Positions 34,930-44,376 of a DNA stretch of 64,000 bases are shown one piece after another. The notes below the pieces were generated by a model, which saw nothing but the letters and a program-made list of their open reading frames with translations, was not told the DNA's origin and did no database searches. The stretch is from Paracoccaceae bacterium. Its GTDB lineage: Bacteria; Pseudomonadota; Alphaproteobacteria; Rhodobacterales; Rhodobacteraceae. A program made the translations under genes and the position numbers. Position 1 is the first letter of the stretch, and the number at the start of each line of letters is the position of its first letter. The stretch lies in assembly GCA_029862205.1 (NCBI GenBank), contig JAOTXT010000005.1, forward strand, positions 1 to 64,000, written 5' to 3'.

Positions 34930-35391
34930 ATGGCGGTATATGTGGATGCGGATGCCTGCCCGGTCCGGGACGAGGCGGTGCGGGTGGCCGAACGGCACGG
35001 CCTGCAAGTGTACATGGTTTCGGATGGCGGAATCCGTCCAAGCGCTCATCCTCTGGTCGAGATCGTGATCGTCGCGGAGGGGCCGGATGCCGCCGATGGC
35101 TGGATCGCCGAGCGGATCGGGCCTGGCGACATCTGCGTCACGGCCGACATCCCGCTGGCGTCTCGCTGTCTTGAAGCCGGGGCGCGGGCGATCCGGCCCG
35201 ATGGCGAGGCATTCACACAGTCCAATATCGGCCACGCCCTGGCGATGCGCGATCTGATGGCGGATCTGCGTTCGGCGAACCCGCTGGGCGTGGGCGGAGG
35301 CGGGCGGCCGTTCACCCGAGCCGACCGCTCGCGGTTCCTGGATGGGCTAGAGCGGATGATCCGGGCGCTTCCGCATGGTGCGCCGAATTGA
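34930..35391 (+). CDS. YaiI/YqxD family protein (DUF188)
   Basis: 153-residue cytoplasmic protein of the widespread DUF188 family with a PIN-like fold. The N-terminal MAVYVDADACPVRDEAVRVA and the later TADIPLASRCLEAGA and GGGGRPFTRADRSRFLDGLER are diagnostic. Conserved aspartates suggest nuclease-like chemistry, but no function is established. ATG 34930 matches the family N-terminus. Confidence 0.9.
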   Translation: MAVYVDADACPVRDEAVRVAERHGLQVYMVSDGGIRPSAHPLVEIVIVAEGPDAADGWIAERIGPGDICVTADIPLASRCLEAGARAIRPDGEAFTQSNIGHALAMRDLMADLRSANPLGVGGGGRPFTRADRSRFLDGLERMIRALPHGAPN

Positions 35392-35415
35392 TAGGTTAAA
35401 GAATTCGTTTATAAT
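35388..35415 (+). promoter_or_regulatory. Strong sigma70-type promoter before a small gene
   Basis: TTGATA (35388-35393) and a perfect TATAAT (35410-35415) are 16 bases apart. The -35 box overlaps the yaiI stop codon. The predicted leader of about 85 bases to the ATG at 35507 is AT-rich and contains an inverted repeat ATTCGT...ACGAAT. Confidence 0.7.
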
Positions 35416-35506
35416 TGAAACTGCCGATTACCTCGATGTTTTCTTTTTCGTGAAAATTCGTTATTCTACGAATGGTGGTGTTATTTGTGTGAGCGAGGAT
35501 TAAACT

Positions 35507-35713
35507 ATGACGAGCGCGCCTTTCAACGACCCTCACGGCTATTCCGAAGCCAACTTCGCCCAGATGGCTCGCGACAAGAACCCGAGGATCGATCAACTGC
35601 GCCATGTGGCAGTGACCGCCTATTTGGCCGGCCAGCGCATGGCCGGCATCGACGCGCCGGCCTTGCCAAACCCGGCCGAGATCGACCAAATCATTTCGGA
35701 TCACAAGCAGTAA
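35507..35713 (+). CDS. Small hypothetical protein, 68 residues
   Basis: Not recognised. The product is soluble with no signal peptide; the second half (HVAVTAYLAGQRMAGIDAPALPNPAEIDQIISDHK) looks helical. It has a clear promoter, a GAGGA ribosome site before ATG 35507, and ends 28 bases before the convergent secB stop. The strong expression signals for so small a gene suggest a conserved structural or regulatory role, which I cannot name. Confidence 0.65.
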   Translation: MTSAPFNDPHGYSEANFAQMARDKNPRIDQLRHVAVTAYLAGQRMAGIDAPALPNPAEIDQIISDHKQ

Positions 35714-35741
35714 CCACCGCGAGCCTGCTTTGCGGACCCGC

Positions 35742-36242
35742 TCAGTGCGGCTGCGCTTGCTCGGCCTGTTGCTGCTGGCGGAGCTGTTCCAGCTTCTGGC
35801 GGTAGAGCGAGGCGAAATCCACGTTGTCGAGCATTAGCGGCGGATAGCCGCCGTCGCGCGTCACGTCGGCAACCACGCGGCGGGCGAACGGCAGCAAGAG
35901 ACGCGGACATTCGATGAACATCAGCGGGTGAATGTGGGTCTCGGGCGCGTTGTTGATCGAGAAGATCCCGGTGTATTCCAGCTCGACCAAAAACCGCGTG
36001 GTCTCGCCGGCGGTCGCCTTGGCGTTGATTTTCATGTTCACCTGATACCGGTCCTCGCCGATATTCTGGCCGTCGAGATTGACCTGGACCGTGATCTTCG
36101 GTGTGCCTTCGGCCGGCACGCCCTCGATCGCCGCGACATTCTCGAACGATAAATCGCGCACGAAATGCGCTAGGATCGCGATTTGCGGCGGGCTCTGGGG
36201 ATCGGGCGTCGGCTGGGCGTCGGGGGACTCGGAATCGGTCAT
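35742..36242 (-). CDS. secB: Protein-export chaperone SecB
   Basis: Tetrameric cytoplasmic chaperone that keeps preproteins unfolded and delivers them to SecA. 166 residues, near the alphaproteobacterial norm. ILAHFVRDLSFENV near residue 23, VELEYTGIFSINN, and the highly conserved HIHPLMFIECPRLLLPFARRV near residue 103 are present. The C-terminus is Gln-rich. It lies downstream of fxsA, a frequent pairing in this order. Confidence 0.95.
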   Translation of the reverse strand: MTDSESPDAQPTPDPQSPPQIAILAHFVRDLSFENVAAIEGVPAEGTPKITVQVNLDGQNIGEDRYQVNMKINAKATAGETTRFLVELEYTGIFSINNAPETHIHPLMFIECPRLLLPFARRVVADVTRDGGYPPLMLDNVDFASLYRQKLEQLRQQQQAEQAQPH

Positions 36243-36365
36243 TTGACGAATGTCTCCTGTCTTGCGCCCTGCCTTCGCCGCCGGTTGGGCTTCGTGGGCG
36301 GATGGATCACGAGGCGCCTATCAGATCGGGCACCGGCCCGCAATGCGTCCGCGCGCCGGTTAAGT

Positions 36366-36890
36366 TCATTCAATCTTGGGTGGACGGCTCCAGCCCGATG
36401 CATCACCGTCCTGGCCGGCCGGCTGCGGATCGACCACCTCGAACTCACCATCCACCGTTCCGGGCCCGCCGGCGCCCCGATTGCGGTCGCCCCGATTGCG
36501 GTCACCTTGAGCGCTGAACCCGCCATGAACCGACGTTTGGACGAGGGTGATCCGCTTTTTCAGATAGCCGATCAGCGCGTTGCGCACAGGCGGCGTCAAA
36601 AGAAGAAAGCCGACGCCATCGGTGAAGAACCCGGGGGTGAGCAAAAGCAAACCCGCGACCAGGATCATCGCCCCATGGGCAATGGTCGGACTGGGATCCT
36701 CGCCCATCTGCAGGCGCCGCTGCAGATCGCCGACCGCCGCCAGTCCTTGAGCACGCAAGAGCACAGTGCCAATCAGGGCCGTCAGGATCACGATCGCCAG
36801 GGTTGGCCACAACCCCAGCCAGCCGCCCACCTCGATGAAGAGCGCGATCTCGATGATCGGAACGGCGACAAGCACCAGAAATAGCGGCAT
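36366..36890 (-). CDS. fxsA: FxsA family membrane protein
   Basis: 174-residue inner-membrane protein; in E. coli FxsA overproduction suppresses F exclusion of phage T7. Helices at about residues 2-20 (LFLVLVAVPIIEIALFIEVG), 25-45 and 75-95 surround the conserved TPGFFTDGVGFLLL segment. The C-terminal 50 residues are polar with repeated DRNRG. ATG 36890 gives the canonical start. It is divergent from the TimA-like gene. Confidence 0.88.
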   Translation of the reverse strand: MPLFLVLVAVPIIEIALFIEVGGWLGLWPTLAIVILTALIGTVLLRAQGLAAVGDLQRRLQMGEDPSPTIAHGAMILVAGLLLLTPGFFTDGVGFLLLTPPVRNALIGYLKKRITLVQTSVHGGFSAQGDRNRGDRNRGAGGPGTVDGEFEVVDPQPAGQDGDASGWSRPPKIE

Positions 36891-37037
36891 TGGCCTTGAT
36901 CCCTTGCAATTAGTCGCGCTGATCCGTCCCCGACACATAGACTTGGCGCGACACTGCACTTACATAAGTGTCAGAACCCAGACATGCTAGCCGTGCCGCG
37001 TTGCGGCGCGGCGGTAGCAATGCCGAAAGGCCGAGTC

Positions 37038-37688
37038 ATGAGCGCGCAGATGATCGAGCTTTTAATCCTGTTCGCCATCGCGGCCTTCGTGCTGTTCCGC
37101 CTGAAATCCGTCATCGGAACGCGCACCGGCTACGAGGCACCGCCTGACTATCTGTCGCGCGAGCAGCCGATGCCGCCGCCGCGCGCCGTCGAGGACGAGG
37201 ACGAGGACGAGGTAATGGGCCATCCGGTGCCCGAGGCCGCGAAACCCGCCTTGACCCGGATGCGCGAGGTCGATCCGGATTTCTCGCTACCGGGCTTTCT
37301 CGATGGCGCCCGGGGCGCCTATGAAATGATCCTCATGGCCTATGAGGCGGGCGATCGCGAGGCCCTGAAAGGGCTTCTGGACCAGGATGTCTACCGCGCT
37401 TTCGAGGGCGTGATTGCCGAGCGTGATGCCTCGGGGCTGACCGTCGAAGCCCGGTTTATCGGCGTGCGCGATGTGCGCTTGGAGGCGGCGGCGTTCGACC
37501 CGGCGACCGGCGAAGGCGACCTGACGCTGCGCTTTGTCGGCGAATTGGTCACCGCCGTGCGCGACGCCGAGGGCCGGATCGTCGAGGGCGATCCGAACGA
37601 GGTGCGCCGCCAGACCGATGTCTGGACCTTCTCGCGTGACATGGGCAGCCGCGATCCGAACTGGCTGCTGACCGCGACCGGCGAGTAA
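37038..37688 (+). CDS. Tim44/TimA family adaptor-like protein
   Basis: 216-residue protein with one N-terminal membrane helix (IELLILFAIAAFVLFRL), an acidic linker, and a Tim44-like domain (about residues 75-214: FLDGARGAYEMILMAYEAGDREALKGLL, with a C-terminal DVWTFSRDMGSRDPNWLLTAT). Mitochondrial Tim44 tethers Hsp70 to the import channel; the bacterial function is not well defined. ATG 37038 is preceded by AAGG. Its place next to fxsA and secB is common in this order. Confidence 0.88.
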   Translation: MSAQMIELLILFAIAAFVLFRLKSVIGTRTGYEAPPDYLSREQPMPPPRAVEDEDEDEVMGHPVPEAAKPALTRMREVDPDFSLPGFLDGARGAYEMILMAYEAGDREALKGLLDQDVYRAFEGVIAERDASGLTVEARFIGVRDVRLEAAAFDPATGEGDLTLRFVGELVTAVRDAEGRIVEGDPNEVRRQTDVWTFSRDMGSRDPNWLLTATGE

Positions 37689-37701
37689 GGCCGCTCGGCC
37701 C

Positions 37702-38382
37702 TTGAGCGGAGACCCGCCAGAAAGACCGAAACCCCGCAGCCGCAACCGTATCGGCCCCGAGGACCGGGCGCTGTGGCAAAAGGCAATGCGCGACGCGATG
37801 CCGCTTGACCCCGGGTTCCGCGACTCCGAGGGCACCGGCGGCTCGAAGGACGCGGCGCCGTCCCAGACTCCGAAGCGAAGGATCTCGTCGGCCCCGCTTG
37901 GTCGGACGATGTCTGGCCAGGCGCGGCGCGTTGTCCGGCCGACCGGCCCGGCCGAGCCGGCATCGCGGATCATCTCGGCCCCTGCGGGGCCAAGCCAGGT
38001 CGGACGCCCCGAGCCCGGCCTCGACCGGCGCAATGCCGAGCGGCTGCGCCGTGGCGAAAGGGCACCCGACGCGCGGATCGATCTGCACGGGATGACCGCC
38101 GAGCGTGCCCACGGTGCGCTCGACCGGTTCATCGGCCGGGCGCTCAGCGAACGCCGGCGCCTGGTTCTGGTGATCACCGGCAAGGGCGCCAAATCACGCG
38201 ACGAGGACGCGGCCCCCTTCATGCGGCCCGAAACAGGAGGGGGAGAGGGCGTGTTGCGCCAGCAGGTGCCGCGCTGGCTGCGCTCGGGACCGCATGCCAG
38301 GCGTATCGTCGGCATATACCAAGCTCATGCCCGCCACGGCGGCGCCGGGGCGCTTTACATTTATCTCAAGAAAGACCGGTGA
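37702..38382 (+). CDS. Smr/MutS-family domain protein
   Basis: 226-residue protein with a disordered, Arg/Pro-rich first half and a C-terminal Smr domain. The Smr marks are IDLHGMTAERAHGAL near residue 126, LVLVITGKGAKS near residue 150, and the late HARRIVGIYQAHARHGGAGALYIYLKK. Smr domains act as structure-specific nucleases on DNA or RNA. It starts with TTG at 37702, 13 bases after the TimA-like gene. Confidence 0.87.
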   Translation: MSGDPPERPKPRSRNRIGPEDRALWQKAMRDAMPLDPGFRDSEGTGGSKDAAPSQTPKRRISSAPLGRTMSGQARRVVRPTGPAEPASRIISAPAGPSQVGRPEPGLDRRNAERLRRGERAPDARIDLHGMTAERAHGALDRFIGRALSERRRLVLVITGKGAKSRDEDAAPFMRPETGGGEGVLRQQVPRWLRSGPHARRIVGIYQAHARHGGAGALYIYLKKDR

Positions 38383-38389
38383 CGGCGCC

Positions 38390-38824
38390 TCAGCCGCCGG
38401 CCATCGCCATGTCGCGCAGCACATTGGCCTCGAGCGACATTTCCTCGAGCCGGTTCTTGACCACGTCGCCGACGCTAACGACACCGGCCAAACGGCCGTT
38501 CTCGACCACCGGCAGGTGGCGGATGCGGTTCTCGGTCATCAGCCGCGCGATCCGCGCAATGCCGTCCTCGGGGGCGCAGGTGACGACGCGGGTTGTCATC
38601 AGGTCGCCCACATTCAGCTCGAGGCAGCGGGGCCCGTGCTCGGCCAGGCCGTGGACCACGTCGCGCTCGGAAATGATGCCCGTCAGGCCGCCCGCGTCGT
38701 CCACGACCACCATCGCGCCGATGCGCGCCATCCTCAGCCGGTGAGCGAAGGTCTCGATGGATTCTTCGGACCTGACCGAGATTACGTCTTGACCCTTTTG
38801 CTTCAGGATTTCGGCGACTTTCAT
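38390..38824 (-). CDS. Paired CBS domain protein
   Basis: 144-residue protein made almost entirely of two CBS repeats (about residues 8-65 and 75-132), with GLTGIISERDVVHGL and HLPVVENGRLAGVVSVGDVVK as the matching repeat ends. Such pairs bind adenine nucleotides and sense energy state. ATG 38824 has GAGAGGAG upstream. It converges on the Smr gene with a seven-base gap. Confidence 0.9.
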   Translation of the reverse strand: MKVAEILKQKGQDVISVRSEESIETFAHRLRMARIGAMVVVDDAGGLTGIISERDVVHGLAEHGPRCLELNVGDLMTTRVVTCAPEDGIARIARLMTENRIRHLPVVENGRLAGVVSVGDVVKNRLEEMSLEANVLRDMAMAGG

Positions 38825-39013
38825 GGCGCATCTCCTCTCATACCCAGAGCAAGGCCATCGCCGTCCGCGATTTGGTCCGGGCAGGGCCAGAGAGACGCCG
38901 AATAGCCTGCCGATCAACAGCTTACCCGCGAATCGGTCCAGATTCCATAGGGTGGAACTCACGAGAGATGACCTTCCGTTGACCGGACGCGGGCGCCTGC
39001 CTACCAGGGCCGG

Positions 39014-39598
39014 ATGCTGACCTTCGCGGCCGCCGTGTTCTTTCTGATCGTGACGCCGGGACCGGGCGTCCTCTCGACCGCCGGCGTCGGGTCCGGGTTC
39101 GGGTTCCGCGCGGGGCTGGCTTATGTGGCGGGGCTATTCGTCGGTTCGAACCTGGTCGCACTGGCGGTTGTTTCCGGCCTGGCCGCGGCACTTCTTGCCG
39201 TGCCGGTGGTGCATTCGGTGCTGTTCTATGGGTCGTTTGCATATCTTTTGTACTTGGCGGCAAAGATCGCCTTTGCCGGCAGCCGGGTCGCATTCATCGA
39301 GGCCGAGCGCGCGCCGGGATTTCCGAACGGCGTCCTGCTGCAGGCGATCAATCCAAAGGCCTACGCGGTGACGACGGCGCTGTTCTCGGGCTTCGCCTTC
39401 TGGCCCGGAAACCTGGCCAGCGAGGTTGCGGTCAAATTCCTGATCATGAACGCGATCTGGGTTCCGGTTCACCTGGCTTGGCTTTTTGCCGGGGTCACGC
39501 TCCGGCGGCTCGACCTGCCCGAGCGGGCACAGTTCGCGATCAATGCCGCGATGGCGCTGGCGATGCTCGCCGTGGTGATCCTGGCGGCCCTGGCCTGA
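39014..39598 (+). CDS. LysE-family amino acid exporter
   Basis: 194-residue inner-membrane protein with about six helices. The N-terminal LIVTPGPGVLSTAGVGSGFGFRAGLAYVAG is the LysE/RhtB signature (the TPGP motif), and LLQAINPKAYAV near residue 110 is also typical. It exports amino acids or related compounds. It stands upstream of the secreted cyclase-family gene but with a 119-base gap. Confidence 0.88.
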   Translation: MLTFAAAVFFLIVTPGPGVLSTAGVGSGFGFRAGLAYVAGLFVGSNLVALAVVSGLAAALLAVPVVHSVLFYGSFAYLLYLAAKIAFAGSRVAFIEAERAPGFPNGVLLQAINPKAYAVTTALFSGFAFWPGNLASEVAVKFLIMNAIWVPVHLAWLFAGVTLRRLDLPERAQFAINAAMALAMLAVVILAALA

Positions 39599-39717
39599 GC
39601 CCGACTCATTACCAGCGTGATGGCGAGAATCGGAGCGCCCGCTTACGCTCGTGCGCAAGGCCGCCGTTATCGACGCATATCGGCGACCACGGCAGACCAC
39701 ATTTCAGGGAGGACATC

Positions 39718-40671
39718 ATGACGGCTCTTCGCACAAGCACCATTGCAGGCCTTACCGCGGCGCTGATCGCAAGCACCGCCGCGGCCCAGGACTGCGCACC
39801 TTCGAAATGGGGGGCCGACGACGAGATTGGCGCGGCCAATTACGTGACCCCGGAACAGGTGCTGATGGCCTCGAATTTGATCACCAAGGGCAAGAGCCAT
39901 CCCTTGGGCATCGTCATCGACCCGAACATGCCGGCTTTCCCGCCGCGCAAGATGATGCTGCAAGTGGTGCAGCCGAACCAGCAATACGGCCGTGACATGA
40001 CGTCCGATTTCGGCTGGCACATCGTCTATAATGACGATGTCACCCAGCTTTGGTGGGGTACCGGGCCGCAGATCGATGGCCTCGGCCACCTGGGCGAGGC
40101 GGAGATCTATTACAACTGCAATGACGGCAAGGACTTCGCCAAGCTGACCGGGCTGACGAAACTGGGGATCCATACGATCCCGCCCTTGGTGGGCCGTGGC
40201 ATTCTGATCGACATGGCCAAGCATAACGGCGTCGCCGCGATGGCCGCCGGCGAAACGATCAGCGCCGCAGACATCCAGGCCGCGGCTCAGGCGCAGAGTG
40301 TCGAGATCCGGCAGGGCGATGTGGTCCTGTTCCATACCGGCTGGACCGACGCGATGCTGGAAACCGATCCAACCGCCTGGGTATCCGGCGAGCCGGGCCT
40401 GACCAACGACGCGGCGGTCTATCTGGCCTCGCTCGACGTCATGGCGGTGGGCGCGGATACCTGGGGGGTTGAAGCGGTCCCGCCGGCCGAGGGCGACAAG
40501 GTCTTCTACGGCCATGTCACGTTCCTGAAGGAGAACGGGATCTACATCCTGGAGACCATGAACACCGGCCGGTTGGCAGCCGAGGAGGTCAAGGAGTTCA
40601 TGTTCGTCCTGGGCCAGGCGCGGCTGAAAGGCGCGGTTCAGATGATGATCAACCCGGTCGCGCTTTGGTAA
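39718..40671 (+). CDS. Secreted cyclase-family protein
   Basis: 317-residue protein of the putative cyclase family (kynurenine formamidase-like metal hydrolases). Residues 1-23 are a signal peptide (MTALRTSTIAGLTAALIAST...). The mature protein has GIVIDPNMPAFP, GTGPQIDGLGHLGEAE, where the family usually has a His/Asp/His metal motif, and VLFHTGWTD followed by GVEAVP. The motif has Gln where the first His is common, while Asp and the later His remain, so metal binding may be altered. GGGAGGACATC precedes the ATG. A periplasmic location is unusual for formamidases. Confidence 0.82.
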   Translation: MTALRTSTIAGLTAALIASTAAAQDCAPSKWGADDEIGAANYVTPEQVLMASNLITKGKSHPLGIVIDPNMPAFPPRKMMLQVVQPNQQYGRDMTSDFGWHIVYNDDVTQLWWGTGPQIDGLGHLGEAEIYYNCNDGKDFAKLTGLTKLGIHTIPPLVGRGILIDMAKHNGVAAMAAGETISAADIQAAAQAQSVEIRQGDVVLFHTGWTDAMLETDPTAWVSGEPGLTNDAAVYLASLDVMAVGADTWGVEAVPPAEGDKVFYGHVTFLKENGIYILETMNTGRLAAEEVKEFMFVLGQARLKGAVQMMINPVALW

Positions 40672-40712
40672 GGGATCGAGACATCCGGGCAGCTTTGCGC
40701 TGAAAGCGCCCC

Positions 40713-41429
40713 CTACGGGGTGCGGGTCCAGAGGCCCTCGGCGCCAAGCTCGGCGATGAAAGCGTCGTGGGCGGCGCGCTCGGCTTCGGAAATCCGGGGG
40801 GCCAGGGGCTGCGGTCGCGGCGGCGAGCGGTAGCCGGCTTCCGGTTCGGGCGCTTCGGCGCCTGACGCGGCGCCCGTTCTTGGTCCAGTTGGCCGAGCAT
40901 CCAGCACCAGCCCCTGCTGGCGCCCGCCCATCAGCTCCAAATAAACTTCGGCCAGCAATTCGCTGTCGAGCAGCGCGCCATGCTTTTCGCGGCCTGAATT
41001 GTCGATCTCGAAGCGCCGGCAGAGAGCGTCGAGCGAGGCCTGCGCGCCTGGAAAGCGCCGCCGCGCCAGATCCAGAGTATCGACTGCCCGCGACATCGGT
41101 AGCGGGTCATGGCCCAGCCGGTCAAGCTCGGCATTGATCATTGCCATGTCGAAGGCGGCGTTGTGGATTACCAGCTTGGCGTCGCCGATGAAATCAGCGA
41201 AATCGCCTGCGATGCGGGCGAAAACAGGCTTGTCCGCCAGGAAAACGTCGTCCAGGCCATGGACGCGCTCGGCCTCCTTGGGCATGGACCGTTCGGGGTT
41301 GATGTATTGGTGGTAGATCCGCCCGGTCGGCAAAAGATTGACCAGCTCGACCGCGCCGATCTCGACGATCCGATGGCCTTCCTCGGGTTTGAGGCCCGTG
41401 GTCTCGGTGTCCATCACGATTTCACGCAT
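40713..41429 (-). CDS. dnaQ: DNA polymerase III epsilon subunit (proofreading exonuclease)
   Basis: 3'-5' exonuclease of the replicative polymerase core. 238 residues; the exonuclease motifs are MDTETTGL (Asp7, Glu9), VIHNAAFDM near residue 98, and the third motif around [17 protein letters not shown]. The C-terminal 60 residues are the Pro/Ala-rich tail with the polymerase-binding end. It overlaps coaE by eight bases and ends the five-gene series transcribed leftward away from the proposed oriC. Confidence 0.95.
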   Translation of the reverse strand: MREIVMDTETTGLKPEEGHRIVEIGAVELVNLLPTGRIYHQYINPERSMPKEAERVHGLDDVFLADKPVFARIAGDFADFIGDAKLVIHNAAFDMAMINAELDRLGHDPLPMSRAVDTLDLARRRFPGAQASLDALCRRFEIDNSGREKHGALLDSELLAEVYLELMGGRQQGLVLDARPTGPRTGAASGAEAPEPEAGYRSPPRPQPLAPRISEAERAAHDAFIAELGAEGLWTRTP

Positions 41430-42039
41430 CCGGCGCTTCTCCCGCGGGCTGCTCTGCCAAGAGACCGGCAACGATCGCCTCGATCTGGCCGCGAGCATGA
41501 TCCTTGGTCTGGCTGGTGTCGATAACATAATCGGCGCGGGCACGTTTTTCCGCGTCGGGCACCTGTTTCGCGAGGATCGCGTCGAGCGCCGCCTCGGTCA
41601 TGCCGGGGCGAGAGAGCACTCGGGCGCGCTGAGTATCCGCCGGCGCCGAGACCACGGCGATCCGGTCGAGCCAATTGTCCGCGCCGGTCTCGAAGAGCAG
41701 CGGGATGTCACAGACCGCGATGCGCGCGCCAGCAATCCGCGCTTCGGCCAAAAATGCGTCGCGGTCTTCCGCGACCAAGGGATGGATCGCCGCCTCGATC
41801 CGGGTCAGAAGCGCAGGCTCCGCCAAGATCGCCGCCCGAAGCAGGGACCGGTCGACACCGTCCGGCCCGACCGCATCCGGTGCGAGCCGGGCGATTTCGC
41901 GCGCGCCCGCCCCATCAGGCCCATAGAGGCGGTGCACGGCCGCGTCCGCGTCCCAGGTCGGGCAGCCGAGATCGGCAAAGACCGCGAGGGCGGTCGATTT
42001 GCCCATGCCGATCGAGCCGGTGAGGCCGAGAACAATCAT
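41422..42039 (-). CDS. coaE: Dephospho-CoA kinase
   Basis: Last step of CoA synthesis: ATP-dependent phosphorylation of the ribose 3'-hydroxyl of dephospho-CoA. 205 residues, with the P-loop [12 protein letters not shown] at the N-terminus, [14 protein letters not shown] near residue 26, and PLLFETG near residue 113. It starts in the ATGA overlap with aroE and overlaps dnaQ at the other end. Confidence 0.95.
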   Translation of the reverse strand: MIVLGLTGSIGMGKSTALAVFADLGCPTWDADAAVHRLYGPDGAGAREIARLAPDAVGPDGVDRSLLRAAILAEPALLTRIEAAIHPLVAEDRDAFLAEARIAGARIAVCDIPLLFETGADNWLDRIAVVSAPADTQRARVLSRPGMTEAALDAILAKQVPDAEKRARADYVIDTSQTKDHARGQIEAIVAGLLAEQPAGEAPDA

Positions 42040-42878
42040 GCGCCCGCCAGAACCGCGTGGCGAAGCGCCGGCGTGACCGCCACATCGCGGCCGAACCAGG
42101 CCCGGAAGCCTGGACGCGCCTGGTGGAGCAACATCCCAAGCCCGTCGACGGCCACGAACCCGTGCGACCGGGCGGCAGCCAAGAGTGGGGTCTCGAGCGG
42201 TACATAGACGATGTCGGTGACGACGGCGCCCCCGGGCGCATTGTCGAGGGTCAGCTCGAGAGGCGGCTGCCCGGTCATGCCAAGGCTGGTCGTATTGACT
42301 ATGACGCCTGCTCCAGCCGAGGCGCTTGAACGCTCGTTCCAGGCGACGGGAACGACCCGGGCGCCGAAATGCGCGGCAAGATCCTCGGCTTTCGCGAGCG
42401 TCCGATTGGCCAGGCGCACCTGATCGACGCCAGCGTCCAGGAGGGCGTGGATCACCGCCCGGGCAGCTCCGCCAGCGCCAAGGACCAGGGCCGGGCCAGC
42501 TTGGGGCCGCCAATCGGGCGCGCCAGCACGCAGGCTCTCGATAAAACCGAATGCGTCGGTGTTATCGGCGAAAACCTCGCCCGAGGGATCGATCACAAGA
42601 GTATTGGCAGCGCCGATCGACTGGGCGGCGGGGCTGGCGCGATCCGCAGCGGCCAGGGCGGTCAGCTTGTGCGGCAGAGTGACGTTGGCGCCGCGGAACC
42701 CGGCTTGGATCATTTGATCCAGGGTCGCTGCGAAGGCGCCGGGCTCGACGGCGATCCGCTTGTAGCTGCCGGCGATCCCGGTCTCGGCGAACCAATGGGC
42801 GAAAATCAGCGGCGATTTGGAATGCTCGATCGGCCAGCCGAGGACCGCGGCGATCAGCGGGCGGGAATCCTCGCTCAT
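42036..42878 (-). CDS. aroE: Shikimate dehydrogenase
   Basis: NADP-dependent reduction of 3-dehydroshikimate in aromatic amino acid synthesis. 280 residues. The substrate domain has [13 protein letters not shown] near residue 15 and [11 protein letters not shown] near residue 60 with the catalytic lysine. The NADP loop [15 protein letters not shown] lies near residue 131. ATGA overlaps connect it to maf and coaE. Confidence 0.96.
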   Translation of the reverse strand: MSEDSRPLIAAVLGWPIEHSKSPLIFAHWFAETGIAGSYKRIAVEPGAFAATLDQMIQAGFRGANVTLPHKLTALAAADRASPAAQSIGAANTLVIDPSGEVFADNTDAFGFIESLRAGAPDWRPQAGPALVLGAGGAARAVIHALLDAGVDQVRLANRTLAKAEDLAAHFGARVVPVAWNERSSASAGAGVIVNTTSLGMTGQPPLELTLDNAPGGAVVTDIVYVPLETPLLAAARSHGFVAVDGLGMLLHQARPGFRAWFGRDVAVTPALRHAVLAGA

Positions 42879-43483
42879 TCCGGCAACACTCCCCCAATGG
42901 TTCCCTGGATGCGGAGGAACCCGAGCAATTCGAGAAGCGGCAGCCCGAGCACGGTGAAATAATCTCCCTCGACACGGGCGAAGAGCTGGGCGCCGACGCC
43001 TTCCAGGTGATAGCAGCCGACCGAGCTCAAGACCAGATCACCGGCCTCGGCCAGGTATCGGTCGATAAAGGCATCCGAGAAAGACCGCATGGTCAGCCGG
43101 GCGGCGCTGACGTGGCGCCAGATCGGCGCGCCGTCACGAGCTATGACGGCCGCCGAGAGCAGGTCATGCCGCGTCCCCCGGAGCCGCCGGAGCTGATCTT
43201 TCGCCAGCTCCAGGTCGGCGGCCTTGTCGAAGAGCTCGCCCCGATGCACCAAGACCTGATCGGCGCCGAGGACCAAGCGGCCGGGCTGCCGGGCGCTGAT
43301 CCGCAGCGCCTTCATCTCGGCCAGCTTGTCGGCGATGTCGCGCGGCGGTGCCCCCTCGGCCAGCATCGCGGCCTTGGTGGCCGCTTCGTCGATGCGGGCG
43401 AGGATGACCTCGGTCTCGACGCCGGCGCCGGCGAGGAGGTGGGCGCGGGCAGCGGATCCACTAGCGAGAACGAGGGGGCTCAA
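42875..43483 (-). CDS. Maf-family nucleotide pyrophosphatase
   Basis: Hydrolyses non-canonical or modified nucleoside triphosphates (house-cleaning) and is linked to septum control in some bacteria. 202 residues, beginning [21 protein letters not shown], the Maf signature; [11 protein letters not shown] near residue 69 and the late [20 protein letters not shown] are conserved. It starts with TTG in a TTGA overlap with ppsR and overlaps aroE by ATGA. Confidence 0.93.
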   Translation of the reverse strand: MSPLVLASGSAARAHLLAGAGVETEVILARIDEAATKAAMLAEGAPPRDIADKLAEMKALRISARQPGRLVLGADQVLVHRGELFDKAADLELAKDQLRRLRGTRHDLLSAAVIARDGAPIWRHVSAARLTMRSFSDAFIDRYLAEAGDLVLSSVGCYHLEGVGAQLFARVEGDYFTVLGLPLLELLGFLRIQGTIGGVLPE

Positions 43484-44376
43484 CTGTCCGCGTCCCTCTC
43501 GCGCAGCAGCGCCAGAAGCTCCGCCGCCGTCTCCTCGATCGAGCGCCTTGTCACGTCAATCACCGGGATATCGTGGCGCTGGAAGAACAGCCGGGCATCC
43601 GAGACCTCGGCGCGGATCCGTTCAAGATCTGCATATTCGCTGGTCCCGGCGCCGCTTGGGCCCTCGCTGGCCCGGGGCGCCTGGCCCAATGTCTCGAGCC
43701 GCTGGCTGCGCACATGGGTGAGCCGGGCTGGGCTCGCGGTGAGGCCGATGACCGGAATGCCGGCCTTCATCGCCGCGAAAAGCTCGTCAGGCGGGTGCTG
43801 GTTGGGGATCAGCGGCACGTTCGCCGCCTTGATCCCGCGATAGGCCAGATAGATGCAGGTCGGCGTCTTCGAGGTTCTGCTGATCCCGGTCAGGATCACG
43901 TCGGCGCCCATCAAACGCCGGGCGAGGCTATCGGTGTCGCCACTCTCCTGCGCCCCGTCATCATGGGCAATGGCGTAGTCAAGCGCGGCAATCCGGTCAA
44001 AATAACCCTCGTTCATCTGATACTGCATGCCGGCCCGGTGATTGGGAGCCTGGCCCAAAAAGCGCGCCAACGTCGCAATGAGCGGATCGAGAACCCCCTG
44101 GGACGCCAGCTCCATCTCGGCGCAGGCGGCTTCGATCCGCGCGCGGATCTTGGGGTCCACGACGGTGAACCAGACGGGGCCGGGGTGATTTCGGATTTTG
44201 GCAAGGGCCGCGTCGAGATCACGGCCACTGCGCACGAAGACCGATAGGTGGATTGTAACCTTGTCGCGTTCGCCGAAAGGCGCGAGCGCGGCACGGGCAA
44301 GCGCATCGAGCGTCTCGCCTGTTGAATCCGAGATCAGATGCAGGTGTGGACCGGTCTGTGCGGTTTCCGATTGCAT
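43480..44376 (-). CDS. ppsR: Bifunctional kinase/pyrophosphorylase regulating a PEP-forming dikinase
   Basis: Regulatory protein of the PpsR/PDRP family that phosphorylates and dephosphorylates a threonine of PEP synthase or pyruvate-phosphate dikinase. 298 residues; [20 protein letters not shown] near the N-terminus and the P-loop-like [18 protein letters not shown] near residue 160 are diagnostic. It is the first gene leftward of the proposed oriC. The ppsR-maf-aroE-coaE-dnaQ order beside the origin matches Caulobacter. Confidence 0.93.
   Translation of the reverse strand: MQSETAQTGPHLHLISDSTGETLDALARAALAPFGERDKVTIHLSVFVRSGRDLDAALAKIRNHPGPVWFTVVDPKIRARIEAACAEMELASQGVLDPLIATLARFLGQAPNHRAGMQYQMNEGYFDRIAALDYAIAHDDGAQESGDTDSLARRLMGADVILTGISRTSKTPTCIYLAYRGIKAANVPLIPNQHPPDELFAAMKAGIPVIGLTASPARLTHVRSQRLETLGQAPRASEGPSGAGTSEYADLERIRAEVSDARLFFQRHDIPVIDVTRRSIEETAAELLALLRERDADS

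Noticed and set aside
36101-36884. Openings on the + strand across the secB-fxsA gap
   Set aside because: They lie largely antisense to secB and fxsA, lack ribosome sites and encode low-complexity Arg/Pro sequence.
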